Shown here piece after piece: positions 35,245-48,614 of a stretch of DNA of 64,000 nucleotides (within the stretch, counting starts at the first letter, position 1; each line of letters starts with the position of its first letter). The translations under genes and the position numbers were made by a program. Below the pieces are notes generated by a model, which saw nothing but the letters and a program-made list of their open reading frames with translations, was not told the origin of the DNA and searched no databases. This DNA is from Punica granatum (Eukaryota; Streptophyta; Magnoliopsida; Myrtales; Lythraceae): the NCBI RefSeq assembly GCF_007655135.1, contig NC_045130.1:13020001-13084000 (forward strand), given 5' to 3'.

Positions 35245-35935
35245 CCAGCATCAGTCCCTCCTAATAAAAAAGCATAGCAGCCCACAACAACGGCGCAACC
35301 CTGGCCCTGCCAGAGGGACGGAGAGACGTCCAAGACGGGGCTCACCACCAATGACACCTTGAAGTTCAATGCCCAGATCCTCGAGTTCTTCCCCAGGGCA
35401 TCCGAGGCCCCCTGCCCGATCTCTCCACTTACTACTACCCCTGCTTCCTGTTCGAGGAATGTCCACATCAATGATCTCCAGCAGGAGATAGGTAAACAGG
35501 TTCCCTTCGTTCCCAGTAATTGCTGAAATGCGGTTTCCCGGTCACCCTCGCTGTTGTTGTAGACATTTCTTATTAAATGTATCTGCTGTTATATTTGGAG
35601 TGGTCATGATAATCTCACTTAACAAGAACAGAATTTGTTCTCCAAGTTAGATCTATTTAATTATTATTACGAGACAAGCTGTTAGTCATTAACTTGCGTT
35701 GGAAGATGATTGATTTTATTCGGAAAACAACATTAGAAGAACCAATGTTATGTCACATTGGACCAAATTTTGTGATCTCGTTTTATGTTTTATACATATA
35801 TATATATATATATATATCCTTGGATTCGTAGACTGAGATGTAATGATTTGGAATGGTTTCTTTCCTCTTAACAGGCAGGTTAAACCTCCCTGACGATGCA
35901 TCGATCTTTGCTGCTCCTACACCACGGCCTTGCGC
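35245..35935 (+). pseudogene. Degenerate coding-like remnant, family not recognised
   Basis: A GC-rich island in AT-rich DNA. On the plus strand one frame reads LTTNDTLKFNAQILEFFPRA and continues to about 35520. A second island after an AG acceptor-like site at about 35875 reads LNLPDDASIFAAPTPRPC. The codon-like composition and possible splice signals suggest an old two-exon gene remnant, but there is no intact frame and I cannot name the family. The minus strand is also open here, which weakens the claim. Confidence 0.3.
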
Positions 35936-36937
35936 TGCTTCCTTCTGTCCCACCGTGACAGCCCACTAGCCGCATTCTTTCCCTCTACACGCATGACCAG
36001 CTGGTTACGTCAATTTCACAGGAAACACTGGATTGGGGTTTCTGCTCAATTTGGGTACTTCTCTTGCTCCTTGCTTGGCCTGCTCGGGTTTGTGTGCCAA
36101 TTTTGTGTGGAAGGTGGGGTTTTTTCTTTGAGAAATCATTTTCCAAAATAAAATTACTAATATAACTTCTCCTTCAACAAATCAAATAAATCATCGTATA
36201 TGACTTAGTAAGACGACTAATGATTTACAGTTGAATTTCATATCAGAGTACAATCTGGTAGAACCAAATAGTCCTGAAAGGAATAAATACAAAGATAAAA
36301 AAAATAGATATAAATTATTCATTAATCAGTTGTGAATAAACTTATCTCATCAATATATTTATATATATATAAGTCGGGGCGCGAGAAAGCGCCACAACTC
36401 AAATTTATAGCGATAACCCTGCCATATTCTTCTTTAGAAAATTTATTATGTTCCTATTACCAGGAACTCCATTTATGTTGCTATGAACATTAATTTTCAA
36501 ATGACTCAATCTTTTCTATATATGGTTTTGAACGTAACTCTTTTTCTATGTACTAGTATATAAATATTTCTCCTACATTTTAAAAAATGCAACTTATGTT
36601 GATTGAATACGATGGACCTCAAAATAGAATTTTCTCTAAAATGATAGTTTCTCAGGATAAATTTGTCCATTTAAACTAAAGTTAAATTATTGCATACATT
36701 GTAGTTTTCATCAAGTTTGGATGTAATGAGTAGTCCTCAAAAGCAAAATTTAGAATTATATGACAGCGAACAATTCTCATAATAACCATACCATAGCTTA
36801 TAGTGAAGTATTTTTACCAATGTTATGGTTGCTGTAAACTTTAAAGTCCCCCGAATCCCTAATATATCGTCTAGGGCCTCTGAAACAATCATCTAATTGG
36901 CTAGCAAAGAATATAGACATATATTTTTTTCAGTAGA
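35936..36937. other. AT-rich intergenic DNA, nothing recognised
   Basis: No coherent coding frame beyond the remnant ending near 35935. Short TA runs lie at about 36357-36370. No repeat ends were recognised. Confidence 0.4.
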
Positions 36938-36955
36938 TATGCTAAGTAGTACATT

Positions 36956-39020
36956 TTTTTGGATGAATGGCAAATTTCATTAATCAAAAGTAATTACATC
37001 AGAGGCCATTAACCTAGTACAACATGAGAGACTAAGCCCCAAACTCTACCCCAAAAGGGAGCTAATTAGTTGTGAACAAAATCAGAAGAGTTAAACATGT
37101 GACCGACTAAAGTAGCATTTATAATTTTCTGTGAGAGGCTGGGGTAAACACTCAGCTTCGCTTTCACATCTGCAAAAACCTTCTGAATTATTGCTGCTGG
37201 AGGAGAGATATGCTTTTGGTAAATTCTGACATTCCTCTCTCGCCATATACAGTATATGTAGTGAGTCCAAAGAAGCTTGAGGCATATGACATCAAGCTTC
37301 TTCCCTCAAAGGGAAGTAATCCAGTTGATTTCCGTATTCCAACTCACCATAGTTCGGTGCAAACCGATTCGAGCTAGCAGACTTTTCCAAATTCCTTGGG
37401 TAACAAGACATTCAAAAAAGAGGTGGTCACGAGTCTCCCTCTGCATACTGCAAAATTCGCACTCAGTAGACGCAAGCTGAATCCCCCATTTTGATAGCCG
37501 GTCCTTAATAGCTAGTTTATTATGAACACTGAGCCAGCTAATAAAAGAAGAGCGAGGAAAATGTCCTTCAAACCATATTGCATTCCCCCATTCCACTTTA
37601 GGGCCTCTCGATCTAAGACACTGCCAGGCATTTGCAATAGAGAATTGCCCAGACTTCTGAGGGGTCGATAAGACTCTGTCCTGGTTAGAAGATTCGAGAG
37701 CTGTGGCCAAATCCCGAATACAAGTAGCTTGTGGGTCCGAACTCCTCGGCCAGTGCCATTGCCCTTCCACCAGAACTGCACTAACTGTTGCATGCTCCCT
37801 GAGTGAGGGGAAACACTGAAATCCTCTGTAACAATATTTGATCAACGGGCCAACAGGTAGCCAGGCATCGTACCAAAAGGACACAGTTTTGCCTGAACCA
37901 ACCTTGTATCTAATATAAGGGAATATGAGAGCTCTGATCTGCATTAGTTTCCTCCAATTCCATGAGCAGTCTCCAGGCATCCGTAAAGACCAAAGACTAC
38001 GACCTTTTGTTAAGTATTTGTTTGCCCAAGCCACCCAGAGAGAGCCCGAATTTATAAGGAGAGACCATAAGTTCTTCAATACGCACACCTTGTTCCACAG
38101 AGTTAAGTCCTTGATACCAAGACCTCCCTCAGCTTTTGGGAGGCAAATGGTTTCCCAACTGATCTTGCCCCCACCTGCATATTGCTCGAGACCTTTCCAG
38201 AGGAAGGATCGACACTTCTGCTGCACAAGTTTGATGACTTTTTTTGGAAGGATAAAGTGATAACACCAGTAGCTGGCCATACTAAAGAGCACAGAGTTGA
38301 TCAACTACACCCTTCCTGCATAAGATAAATACTGCACAGTCCAACTCTTGATTCTTTCCACAATTCTCTCGGTAAGAGCTTCACAATTCTTCGAAGAGAG
38401 TTTCTCGGAAACAAGAGGAAGGCCTAGGTACCTCACAGGTAGTAAGCCTCTTTTAAAACCAGAGCAAGTCACCAAGTCAGAAATAGAATCCTCAGAAATG
38501 CCTCCCATAAAAATCTCAGATTTTTCAAGGTTCAACTTCAGACCAGACCAATGATAGAAGGTATTCAATACATCAAGGATAGCGACGAGGGAGTCCTTGG
38601 AAGCATTAGTGAATAAGAGCAAGTCATCCGCAAAACAGAGATGGGTTAGACGGAGTGACTTACATCTTGGATGATAGCCGACTTTACCCTCAGCTGCAGC
38701 CAAATCCATGATGAGGGAGAACACCTCCATGGCAATGACAAATAGATATGGGGATAACGGATCACCTTGTCTCACTCCACGCTTACCAGGGAAGTAACCA
38801 GCTAGAGTCCCGTTGATAGCCACAGAGAAATAAGGGGAAGTGATACATCCCTTAATCCACCAGAGAAAACAGGGCGGGAAATCCAAGGCTTCCAAACTAT
38901 TGAGAATGAACTCCCAGCTTAAAGAGTCGAAAGCCTTCATAAGATCAATCTTTATGGCACAACGTGGGGTTATTCCTTGTCTGTGATAATTCCTCACAAG
39001 CTCGTGAGCAAGTAATACAT
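36956..39020 (-). mobile_element. 5'-truncated LINE insertion with 18-bp target-site duplication
   Basis: Identical flanks TATGCTAAGTAGTACATT occur at 36938-36955 and 39021-39038. Reading on the minus strand, the element ends in a short A run (T5 on the plus strand) next to the left flank. This is the signature of target-primed reverse transcription with 5' truncation. It encodes the C-terminal two thirds of a LINE ORF2. Confidence 0.92.
37070..38997 (-). pseudogene. LINE ORF2: reverse transcriptase and zinc-finger (zf-RVT) region, near-intact
   Basis: From 38997 downward: TPRCAIKIDLMKAFDSLSW (RT motif A), G-V-R-Q-G-D-P-L-S-P-Y-L-F (motif B), H-L-C-F-A-D-D-L-L-L-F (motif C with both catalytic Asp), then the thumb. 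A single in-frame TAG at 38305-38307, after Y-A-G-R-V, separates this 230-aa part from a further 332 aa in the same frame. That part contains GKISWETICLPKAEGGLGIK and the C-terminal C-x2-C...H-x-F-x4-C zinc-binding domain (C-E-F-C...H-L-F-F-E-C). A later frameshift near 37300 precedes the C-terminal tail that ends around 37080. The endonuclease and the start of RT are missing through 5' truncation, so the copy is dead. Confidence 0.9.
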
Positions 39021-39038
39021 TATGCTAAGTAGTACATT

Positions 39039-40244
39039 ATTCCCATCAGTAAGTCTATTTCTAAATTTTCCATGTCCTCCTTCAAATGAAGAAGCAAAAA
39101 AAGAAGCAGAGAAAGAAGATAAAATGACTTGCGTAAATTGCTCACTCATTTGAATTATAGGCTGCTTTTTCTTTTACATACTTTAAGGCCTCCAAAATGC
39201 AGTGCTTGGAGTAAAAATCTATTCTTAGTTGGTTCATCCATGTATACAAGTTAGCGACAAAATTGAATTTCCAAAACATTTTCAACTGTAACTATTTAGG
39301 TATGTATCCTCTAGTAGGTTTCTTCATTTATTTTCCTACTTAGCAAACGTCAAATTCCGCCGTTATAGAGATGCATAAGCAACTACAGAAAGTTATACCT
39401 AGGGGTTCCCAATGAGAGAGTGTGCCACACTTAGTCTCCTCTCCTTTATCTTGCTATCGGCTATTTGTCTTGAATTAAACCCAACCTCTTCAAATTCTCG
39501 CTAGTCCTAGGGAATAATAAATTAGCTTCGGAGAAGAACAATGAAAAGGTAAACAAGCTATAAAAGATTTGGTATAACTGACCTTAAATTTTGTTTGAGT
39601 TGGCCATGTGTTCTTTAACCTTCTATAAAATTCGTTTTTAATTAGTTCTTCGCATAACATGCTAAGACACCACAATGAGAAAACATTAAATTCTTTTTTG
39701 AACTGTGAAAAAGAAAAATAACAGGAAACAATAACATAATTTAAAATTTGTGGAATCGGGAATTTACTCATTTTGCATAAACGCGCCCATATTCGCATGC
39801 ATATTGCCGATGTATAAACGAAGTCGTGGGCAATATGAATTCCAACATGGGCGTGTGTCCACAAAACGGGAAAAGTTTTTTCAATTTTGCGAGTTTTTAA
39901 TTATCTTTTTATTTCCTGTCATTTTTCTAACAATTCCAGAAAAGAATTCGGTGTTCATCTGATTGTGAAGTTTTAACATATTATGTGAAGAAGTGACTAG
40001 AATGGATAATTTTTAATTTTATAGAAGGTTATTACACATATGCCCAACTCAAACAGAATTCCAGGTCATTTATCACAGTCCTTTTATCTAGCTTATTTTA
40101 CCTCTCAATTGTTTTTTTGTAAAGGTAATTTATTATGCCGTCGGACGAACAAGAAACTTTAAAGAGGTTTGAATTTAATTGAATGAAGGCAAGTTGACCA
40201 ATAAGAAAGTGAGGACATACAACTGAGTTGTGACGAGAAGATGG
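39039..40244. other. AT-rich intergenic DNA, nothing recognised
   Basis: No recognisable coding frame, RNA gene or repeat end between the LINE and the next MITE. Confidence 0.4.
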
Positions 40245-40511
40245 TGCATTTGGTTTTAGAGTTGAATTGAGTTGAGTTTTAATTTTAATTGGGTTGTAAT
40301 GATTGTTTTGTTGAATTATGAGAAAAAGTGTAAAAAAGTAATGAATAGTTGAGAGAATTTAGTATTAAAAATTGAATTGAGTATAATGAAGGTGTATGTG
40401 GATTTATGTATAGGTCCTACCTTTTTTACTTTGAAAAGTTAATTTTTGTTATATAGTGAGTAAAATTAAAGTTAAAATTAAAATTTTAAAATTCGATTGC
40501 AAAACCAAATG
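40245..40511 (+). mobile_element. MITE, 'TTTGGTTTTAGAGTTGA' family, copy 2
   Basis: The left end GCATTTGGTTTTAGAGTTGA and the right end GCAAAACCAAATGG are inverted. The interior holds AATTATGAGAAAAAGTGTAA, then AGTAATGAATAGTTGAGAGA and ATTTAGTATTAAAAATTGAA, shared with the other copies. About 267 bp, non-coding. Confidence 0.7.
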
Positions 40512-41943
40512 GAGTAGTGTGACAATCTCGCTTATTGTAATTCCAAAGTTTATGTAGTTGCTTATGTTTCTGCAGAGTGGCGAAATTTGATGTCTAGCTA
40601 CTATAAGATATATACCTAAACAATAACGGTTGAAACTACTATAGAAATTCAATTTATGGCTAGATTGTCTACCGGGTAAATTTTGACTCTAAGAACTGTA
40701 ATTTGGAGGTCATAAAGTACGTAATTGGTAAGCAGACTATTGTTGTAACTAGTCAGCAATCTACTCATTTCATCGTATCTTCGTCATCTCTGCTTCTTTT
40801 TTGCTTATTATTCATTTAAAGTAGGACAAAGAAAATATGGAAATAGACTTATGGGTGAGAATAATGCACAATTTAGCATGTCTCTTGATAGAGATATTCG
40901 TCTGTACTTTTTTCTTAACCAACTCGATGGAAGTGGTAGAACCATTAGGCAAGATTAGGGATTTTGGTGGATGGGACTTTGAAGATCTACGATAACCATA
41001 ATATATGTGATAATACCTCACTATATGTAGTTTTATGCTCATCTTGAGAATTGTTGGCTGATGTATGATTTTCAATTTTGATTTTATGAACTACTCGTAT
41101 CCAAACTACCAGCACTGTGTCCAGGCATGCCCGAAGCTTCCCCCTGAGATCGATTTCATCGTCGATTTCGTGGTCGATTTTGAGGTTGAGATCGACATCC
41201 CGGGCTCCCCCCTCACTGGGTCAACACCTCAGTGACGTCCTCAACGTTTTCGCCCTCTGTTTTGCGGTGGGGATGGTGTTCAATGGTGTCCTGAAGGTTG
41301 CACTGGCCGTCTCCCCTTCCTTCCCGTCATCAGTAATGTGTGTGTGGTGGCGGTTCCCCCTCCCCTTTGGTGATTTTGCAGCGACCCTCTCCCTGAGTAG
41401 CGGCTCACATGTTGGCGTGAGATGGTGTCGGCATTGGCGCTCTCACCGATTGACCACAATTGGCCTTGACCAGGAGCTTTGATTTGCTCTGTCCCTCCTC
41501 GTTCTGGTGGTGGCAGTATCGGCACAGGGGCTGTGCACTCTTCCGACTTGACCCAGACCGTTCGGCTTCTCCACCTTTCCGACCGGTGATGGATTCTTCT
41601 CTCAGCCTCCCAATCTTCTTCCCGTGATAGTATCCTCACCTACCTTGACACATGATCGCGTTATCAGGCTGTTAGTCCTACCTCCCGCTTGCAAAGATTG
41701 ACCTTTTGTGGCTCACTTCCCTTTTTTTTTTTGGTTGGGTTTTGCAGGTCTCGGCTCCAATGGTGGTCGCTGGTTTGAACTGGTCAAGGAGGCTTTGGCT
41801 CCCTTGATTTGATTACTTAGGACCTTATTGTGATATATGGTATGAACCGATCAAGGATGCGTTGAGCTTCCTTGGTTTGATTACTTAGTGCTTGAGCTGT
41901 TAAGGGTTAGGTTGACTGATTATGTCTGTTGGTAGTGATTGTT
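40512..41943. other. Intergenic DNA with a GC-rich patch at 41110-41640
   Basis: The GC-rich patch has several overlapping open frames on both strands (for example 121 aa on plus, 119 aa on minus) but none resembles a protein family. It may be a captured or degraded fragment. About 41772-41893 contains a diverged tandem duplication of some 70 bp (GGTTTGAACTGGTCAAGGA and TATGAACCGATCAAGGATG). Confidence 0.4.
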
Positions 41944-43617
41944 GGTACGATCTTGCGCTCGGATATCGGCTCGAGATACCCTTACTATGCTACTTCATTA
42001 TGGAGTAGAATTTCATAGTGGAATTAGGGTCCTCCTTTCCGATTACTATTGGGGTCAACGATGAAATATTATTAGCAGGTAGTGATTGAATCTAACGGTT
42101 TCAAGATAGCAAACTATAATTGTATATGTTATTCTTTGATGTTTTCTCCTTTTATCCTTTGAAGTTTGCCCGATGAATGAACCATTAATTTCCCTTCTTG
42201 TAATTTCTGAACGAGCATTTTACTTGTATCCTTTTTTGCCGTGGATTAATAAATGGATCCACTTGACAGCCTTAGCAAAAAAAAAAAAAAAACAAAACAA
42301 AAAATGGTTTACCGTTTTGGATACGAATTCATAGATGCATGAGAAGCCTCTCTTCCCCATTTATGTTGAGCATAAAACTCATAGATGAGGAACCTATTAT
42401 CTTTTATGCTTTGGGCTTCTTTTGTAATCAGAGGGTGTAATCTAGCCAAGTTGAGCTCTAGTATAGGCAAGCTCAACTTGACTCGAATCGGGAGTGTTGA
42501 GCTCAAGCTTGGTTGAACTTTGAAATCCCAGCTTGAGCCCGACTCGAAATGCAACCAAGCAATTTGAGCGCGGCTCGGTTAAGTTCGCTCTAGAATTCCA
42601 GTCCAATTTCCCATAAAAGATATAAAATATGGGCTTCAACCATTCATAAGAAGATTCATATGTAATTTTTACATGAGAACCTGGTTAAGCTCGTGAGCTA
42701 GACAAGTCAAGCACTACTAAGCTTGACCTTAGCTCACTCAAATAAAAAAGCTTGATTTGAGCTTGGCCTTGAGCTCGACAAGGCCGAGTCAGGTTTGAGT
42801 ATCATCAAATTGATCCCGAGTAGCTCACAAGTAGCTTGTCCTACTTACAACCCTACTCTTAGGCTTTGTTTGTTTCGGGAAAGATAATTTATAGGAAAGT
42901 GAATTACTCATTCTCCTACATTTGGTAACACAAAATCCTTTGGTCAACGGGAAAGCGTTTTCGGTCAAACTACAAAGTAAAGGTAACGGTACCCCTTTGT
43001 TTGGTTTTATAATTTATTTTTAATTCTACTCCACTTAACTTCATTTATCTTCAATTCAACAACACAATTATTACTTTTTCCTTTTTCTTCAATTTTTTAA
43101 CCATTAAATTTAATTTTTAATACTAAATTCTATCAATTATTCATTACTTTTTTTATATATTTTTTTATAATTCAATAACATAATCATTACAATTCAATTA
43201 ATTTATATATATATATATATATATATATTCAAAGTTAAAATAGAGTTGAGTTAACTCAACTCAAATGCTAAACAAAGAAATTCTCAAAATTCATTTTTTG
43301 GGCTACACTACTCTTTCTCTCTCTTACCTGGGGCCACCCGACGCATCTCTCCAAACACATACATATGATTTCCTTGATATCCTCCCAAACATAGAAAAAT
43401 AAATTATTTTCTCAAAAATTGCTTTTCATGTAAATAATTTTTCCTTGGAAAACAATTTACGTGAAATAAACAGAACCTAAGAGTGGTTGCTATCTATCAC
43501 AATATTGTTAGTGAAAATAATTTATTTGTTAATTATTTTTTCTTAATTATGTTAATATTTCAAATGCTTTTTCTTAAATGAAAGAGATCACGTTTATTTT
43601 TTTTTTATTTTTAATTT
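41944..43617. repeat. Tandem segmental duplication, copy A
   Basis: This segment and 43688-45203 share the same order of sequence throughout, including TTCATTATGGAGTAGAATTT, TCAAGATA-CAAACTA, GATGTTTTCTCCTT, the CTCGAGCTTGG-type inner repeat and CCTTGATATCCTCCCAAACA. The copies have diverged noticeably. Copy A alone contains a MITE at 42995-43277. The inner repeat (about 42431-42853) begins GGGTGTAATCTAGCC and ends ACTTACAACCC, like a hAT-type MITE. No genes. Confidence 0.85.
42995..43277 (-). mobile_element. MITE, 'TTTGGTTTTAGAGTTGA' family, copy 3 (absent from the sister duplicate)
   Basis: Ends CTTTGTTTGGTTTTATAA and GCTAAACAAAG are inverted. The interior matches copies 1, 2 and 4 and includes an AT microsatellite (about 43205-43230). 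In copy B of the tandem duplication the corresponding site (about 44838-44870) has no such insert, so it entered after the duplication or was lost from B. Confidence 0.75.
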
Positions 43618-43687
43618 GCTTATCGATACAACGTATGGCAGTGGACATCTTTAACTAAATACCTAGGTCAATTTTCATAGATGTATG

Positions 43688-45203
43688 GTAGGATCTTGCG
43701 CTTGGATACCGGGTTGAAATACCCTGACTACCCTACTTCATTATGGAGTAGAATTTCATAGTGGATTTAGGATGTCCTCCTTCCCAATTACTGTTGGGGT
43801 CCACGATGAAATATCGTTAGCATGTAGTGATCTGAGTTAACGGTTTCAAGATAACAAACTACAATTGTATCTATTATTCTTTGATGTTTTCTCCTTCTAT
43901 CCTTTGTAGTTTGCCCGATAGATAAACTGTTTATTTCAATTCTTGTAATTTCTGATCGGCATTTTACTTATATCCATTTTTTCCGTGGATTAATGAATGG
44001 ATCCACTTGACTACTGGAGCAAAAAAAGAAAAAGAAAAAGAGTATGCCTTTGGGATTTGGATATGAATTCATAGATGCATGAGAAGTCTCTCGTTCCCAT
44101 TTGTGTTGGGCATAAAACTCATAGATGAGGAACCTATTATCTTTTGGGTTTTTGTTTTTGTTTTGTTTTTTATTTTTTGTTTTTTTTTTCTGTAATCAAG
44201 GGGGTGTAATCTAGCCAAGTTGAGCTCGAGTATAGGCAAGCTCAACTTGACTTGAATAGAGAGTGTTGAGCTCGAGCTTGGTCGAGCTTTGAAATCCCAG
44301 CTTAAGCCTGACTCGAAATGCAATCGAGCAATTTGAGCATGGCTCGGTTAAGCTCGCTCTAGAATTCCATCCCAAATTTGCATAAAAGATATAAGTATGG
44401 GCTTCGGCCATTCATCAGAGGATTCATATATAATTTTTACATGAGAACTTGGTTAAGCTTGTGAGCTAGACGAGTCGAGCACTACTAAGCTTGAGCTCAG
44501 CTTGCTCAAATAAAAAGCTTGATTCGAGCTCGACAAGGCCGAGTCGGGTTTGAGTATCATCAATTCAATCCTGAATAGCTCACAAGTAGTTTGTCTTACT
44601 TACAAACTTGATTCGAGCTTGGTCTCGAGCTCGACAAGGCCAAGTCGGGTTTGAGTATCATCAATTCGATCCTGAATAGCTCACAAGTAGTTTGTCCTAC
44701 TTACAACCCAACTCTTAGGCTTCGTTTTTTTTGGGAAAGATAAGTTACAGGAAAGTGAATTACTCATTTTCCTACATTTGGTAACACAAAATCTTTTGGT
44801 CAACGGAAAAGCATTTTCGCCCAAACTACAAACTAAAGGCAAAAATGACGAAAATGAATTATGTAAAAATTTTCAAAATTCATTTTCTGGGCTGCACTGC
44901 TCTTTCTCTCTCTTACATGGGGCCACCCGACACATCTCTTCAAACATGCAGAGATAATTTCCTTGATATCCTCCCAAACATAGAAAAATGAATTATTTTT
45001 TCGAAAATTGCTTTTCATGTAAATCATTTTTTCTTGGAAAATAATTTACAGGAAATAAATAGAGCCTAAGAGTGGTTACTATCTATCACGATACTGTTAG
45101 TGAAAATAATTTATTTGTTAATTATTTTTTTCTTCATTATGTTAATATTTCAAATGCGTTTTCTTAAATGAAAAATATCACATTTAGTTTTTTATTTTTA
45201 AGA
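43688..45203. repeat. Tandem segmental duplication, copy B
   Basis: Sister of 41944-43617 without the MITE. Within it a unit of about 90-100 bp containing CTCGACAAGGCC-AGTCGGGT and TAGCTCACAAGTAGTTTGTC is itself duplicated (about 44517-44606 and 44607-44708), which copy A does not show. Non-coding. Confidence 0.85.
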
Positions 45204-48200
45204 ATTTTATCTCGAGGTAGTTTACTAAAATGAAGAATTATTTAAAAAAATCAATCAAAATTTATTTCTAAAAAATAAATTATTTTTTGAAAACCGTATA
45301 CTTTGGTTGCCATATTCTTTTATTATTTTTAATAATACTTTTATATATTAACAATCTATACTCTATATAAAAAATATGAATGATATATCCATTGGCTTAA
45401 AATTCTTTTAACTGCAAACAATCCAAAAAGATGTTTCCTTTTACTATCGCAACAGCTCCTGCATTTCTATTCCATTCCATGCCGTTTCCTTTCCTTTGGT
45501 TGCCCCTCGCCTCCCAGCATTTGTTGCATTCCTTTGAGGCTCTCGCTTAAGCTGCCTGCCCAGTGAGTGCCTTCTTCTCCCCCAGCTTGTCCTTTGCAGG
45601 TATCCCCCTCTCTCCCTGTTCTTTGTCCTCATTCAAGATTCTGTTCAAACTCCATTTTCTTTTACCTTTTCCCAAGTCTTCTTTGCGTTCCAATCCCACC
45701 TGACTTCTATTCTTTAGAAGACTAGTTGATTGCCTGCCGTCGAATGCACGACTTGTATGGAATCATTATTCATGCTCTGTTCGGCCTTGAACTATTCGAT
45801 TGATCGATTATCCTTCTTTCGTTATCTGTACGCTTGCCACTTGTTTGACAAAATGCCCAAATGGTTTTTATATGCATAATATGTAGGGTCCTGCTAAAGT
45901 CCCTTTTCTTTTTCTCTCTTTTTTTTTTTTTTAATTAACTTGGTTTTGAAATGAAAGCTCTCAGCTATAATGCTTGTCTTTTGATAGTCCTTTGTTAACA
46001 CTCTCAACATTATTCAGAGATTGCTAAAATTAAAAGAACTAGTATATTATATATTTGGTTGCAATATGTCATCATCTCTTTGTTCCTCCATTAGCAGCTT
46101 CCACATTAATCAAGTGGAAAAAGTGATGGACGTTTTACTGATAAGAGGTTATGGAAATTTCTTATGGAATGATTGCTATTCCGTAATAACAAACACTTAA
46201 ACAGAAAGGGAAATTGCAGTTCCTGTTTTGGAGGATAAGGCTCCGACCTCCTCACTGACTTAAAAATGCCTTGGATATTCAATATAATTATCAAAATGCC
46301 ACATGAGTCTCAGTCAAAATGGGGGAACTCTAAACTAATATTTGAAATTGTCATAATTAACAAATTGAAGAAACTGCAAAAGTTTGCGCATAAGTTTGTC
46401 CATTGCTTAAATGATTAATGCAGAATCTTTGGAAGAAAATAATGGAGCACTTCTCTCTGACTTCATGGATTATAAGTTACCTCTATAATATGATATTAAT
46501 TGAAATTTTGTTCTAGATTAATTCTTCTTGCATTGAGTCACAATGGCATGAAAATCAAGCTGACAGACACCACGTGCAACGTGCGTGGCATTTCGACTAA
46601 TATTATAAATAACAAATGAGATTTGATTTTTCAAGTGCTATTTTACACTTTTTTTGTTTACCATCTGAATGAAGAAGGTAATAAGAGGTTCGTCCTTCCT
46701 CCCCCCTCCCTACCATTTCAAAATATGCGATCTGCACGACCATTAGATTCTTGTTGCAATATCGAACTCATTGGAAATCATAGTTATGCTTACCACGTGC
46801 AATGCATGTGGCCTTCCAACTAGTTTTATTAAATATTTACATTTTATTGAAAATATTTTTGAAGTTCTTATTATTTATAAATATATCATTAGCGTATTTT
46901 TAAATTCGTGATTTTTGAGGCTTAAAAAAGAAGAGGAAATAGACTATCATTTAAAGCCAAAGCATGCGTAAATCTACTAGTTGTAAGATGATGGACCTTC
47001 ATCTAGCCATCTTGATCTTGCCAATTTTGAATTAGAACCCACAACGGCCCCAGGGCCCTAACAATAGTAACGAGGCAAAACGGCCTTGCCTTAGGCCCCA
47101 ATTTTAGACCATATAATTTAGGTCCCCATTTTAGAATTTTTTCTTAATTGAGGAAAAGTTTATTAAATATATATTATATAGAGTACTTACCATTGACAGA
47201 TTAAGGCCCCTCATAGTAATTTATCTAATTTAATTTCTAATAACTTACTGGCCAAAATAATTCCAAATAAGTCTCATTTTTCCTCATTTGTATAAATTAG
47301 CTTACTATAACATAAATCATTTTCATGTAATTCCTATCTTTCCTCTCTAACAATCTTCCCAATTTATTACTTATTTTTCCCTATCCCTAATTCTTCTACC
47401 CATCAACAGTTCATTGACTCAATTGAATCAATTATTCTCATGCTCTTTATTTTGATCAAATTTGTTCATCCTTTATTATATGTACCTATCAAAAAAATAA
47501 ATTTTATTTTGTTCTCCTAGTCATCATCCCTTTTTATCCAATAACTTGACAAACTTTCTTTTAATTTCTCTTTTTAGCATTTAATTTTTTTCAAGTTATT
47601 TTTAAAAACTTTTTACTCTTATCCTGATGTCGGCAACAGAGAAATAGAAGTTTGTTTAAAATAATCGAAATAAAATATTAGAAAAAATTATTATAAAAGA
47701 TCAGTTATTAATTTGCCTCTCAAAAAAGTTACAAAATTAAATGTAAATTAAAGGCCTCATATTAACTTTTCCCGCTTTAACCCCGACTCTCTTGGGCCGC
47801 CCCTGAAGGGCCTCAAGGTTTAAGTATGAAATGACCGTGTCATTTTTTGATGAGTAAAAAGGTGGTAGTCGAGGAGACTTTAACGCTTTCCGCTACGCAA
47901 TATTCGGACTCTCGTGTTCAATCGCGAATATGTCGGGCGAACTGAGCAACTGGCTTAAGTATTGGTCCCTCGGCGCAGTACCACTAAAGACCCAGTATAA
48001 TTCACAGAAGCCGATGTCCCCCAAATTCAGGACCAAAGAGCACATTTCTAATAATTGTTTGCCACAAATGTGTAGAGAGGATTTGAATATGAAATATTGG
48101 GGTTACCGAATCATTTGGAAATAAGCTTAAAACTAATTCACTAACATTTGACTGTGTCTGATGGTAAGAAATTAAGAGCTGGACACCTTAGAGGAAATTG

Positions 48201-48362
48201 TAAAAATTGAGATTTCTCGCAGTTGCAAAAGAAGAACAATAAAATTTCTCAAATCTCTTGGACTTATTGCATGGATAGACTGATACAGTGCAAGAGAGTC
48301 GCTTGTCATCAATAATTTCCAATTGATCAAAATTGTCTGAGCAAATCGTAAAAGTTATTCAT
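45204..48362. other. Intergenic DNA with a possible hAT-like element
   Basis: About 47049-47806 begins CAGGGCCC and ends GCCGCCCCTG, like hAT ends (CAGGGGCGG...), with AT-rich non-coding sequence between; no clear 8-bp duplication was found. A pyrimidine-rich patch at 45430-45680 resembles a gene leader but has no downstream coding frame. Nothing else recognised. Confidence 0.35.
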
Positions 48363-48614
48363 AATCAGTATCAATATATATGTCACAACAAAACTTTCCA
48401 TGACAATCTTAGCTCCATATAAACTTATAAATCATTTCATCGAGATGACTAGAATATCCGCTCATCGAATTTTTTACTGGCTTTAGGATCAATTGATCAT
48501 GAACACTGGATTAGGTCCTGCAACCGCAAATAGTATGTTGTCGATCAGTACATAATCAACTAGTAAAGCAACAATCTTTGTTTTGATCGGGCAAAATTTC
48601 TAGCTAACGCCTAA

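Noticed and set aside
41117..41639. Opposed 121-aa and 119-aa open frames
   Set aside because: GC-rich sequence is open on both strands; no motif, splice or conservation evidence for either.
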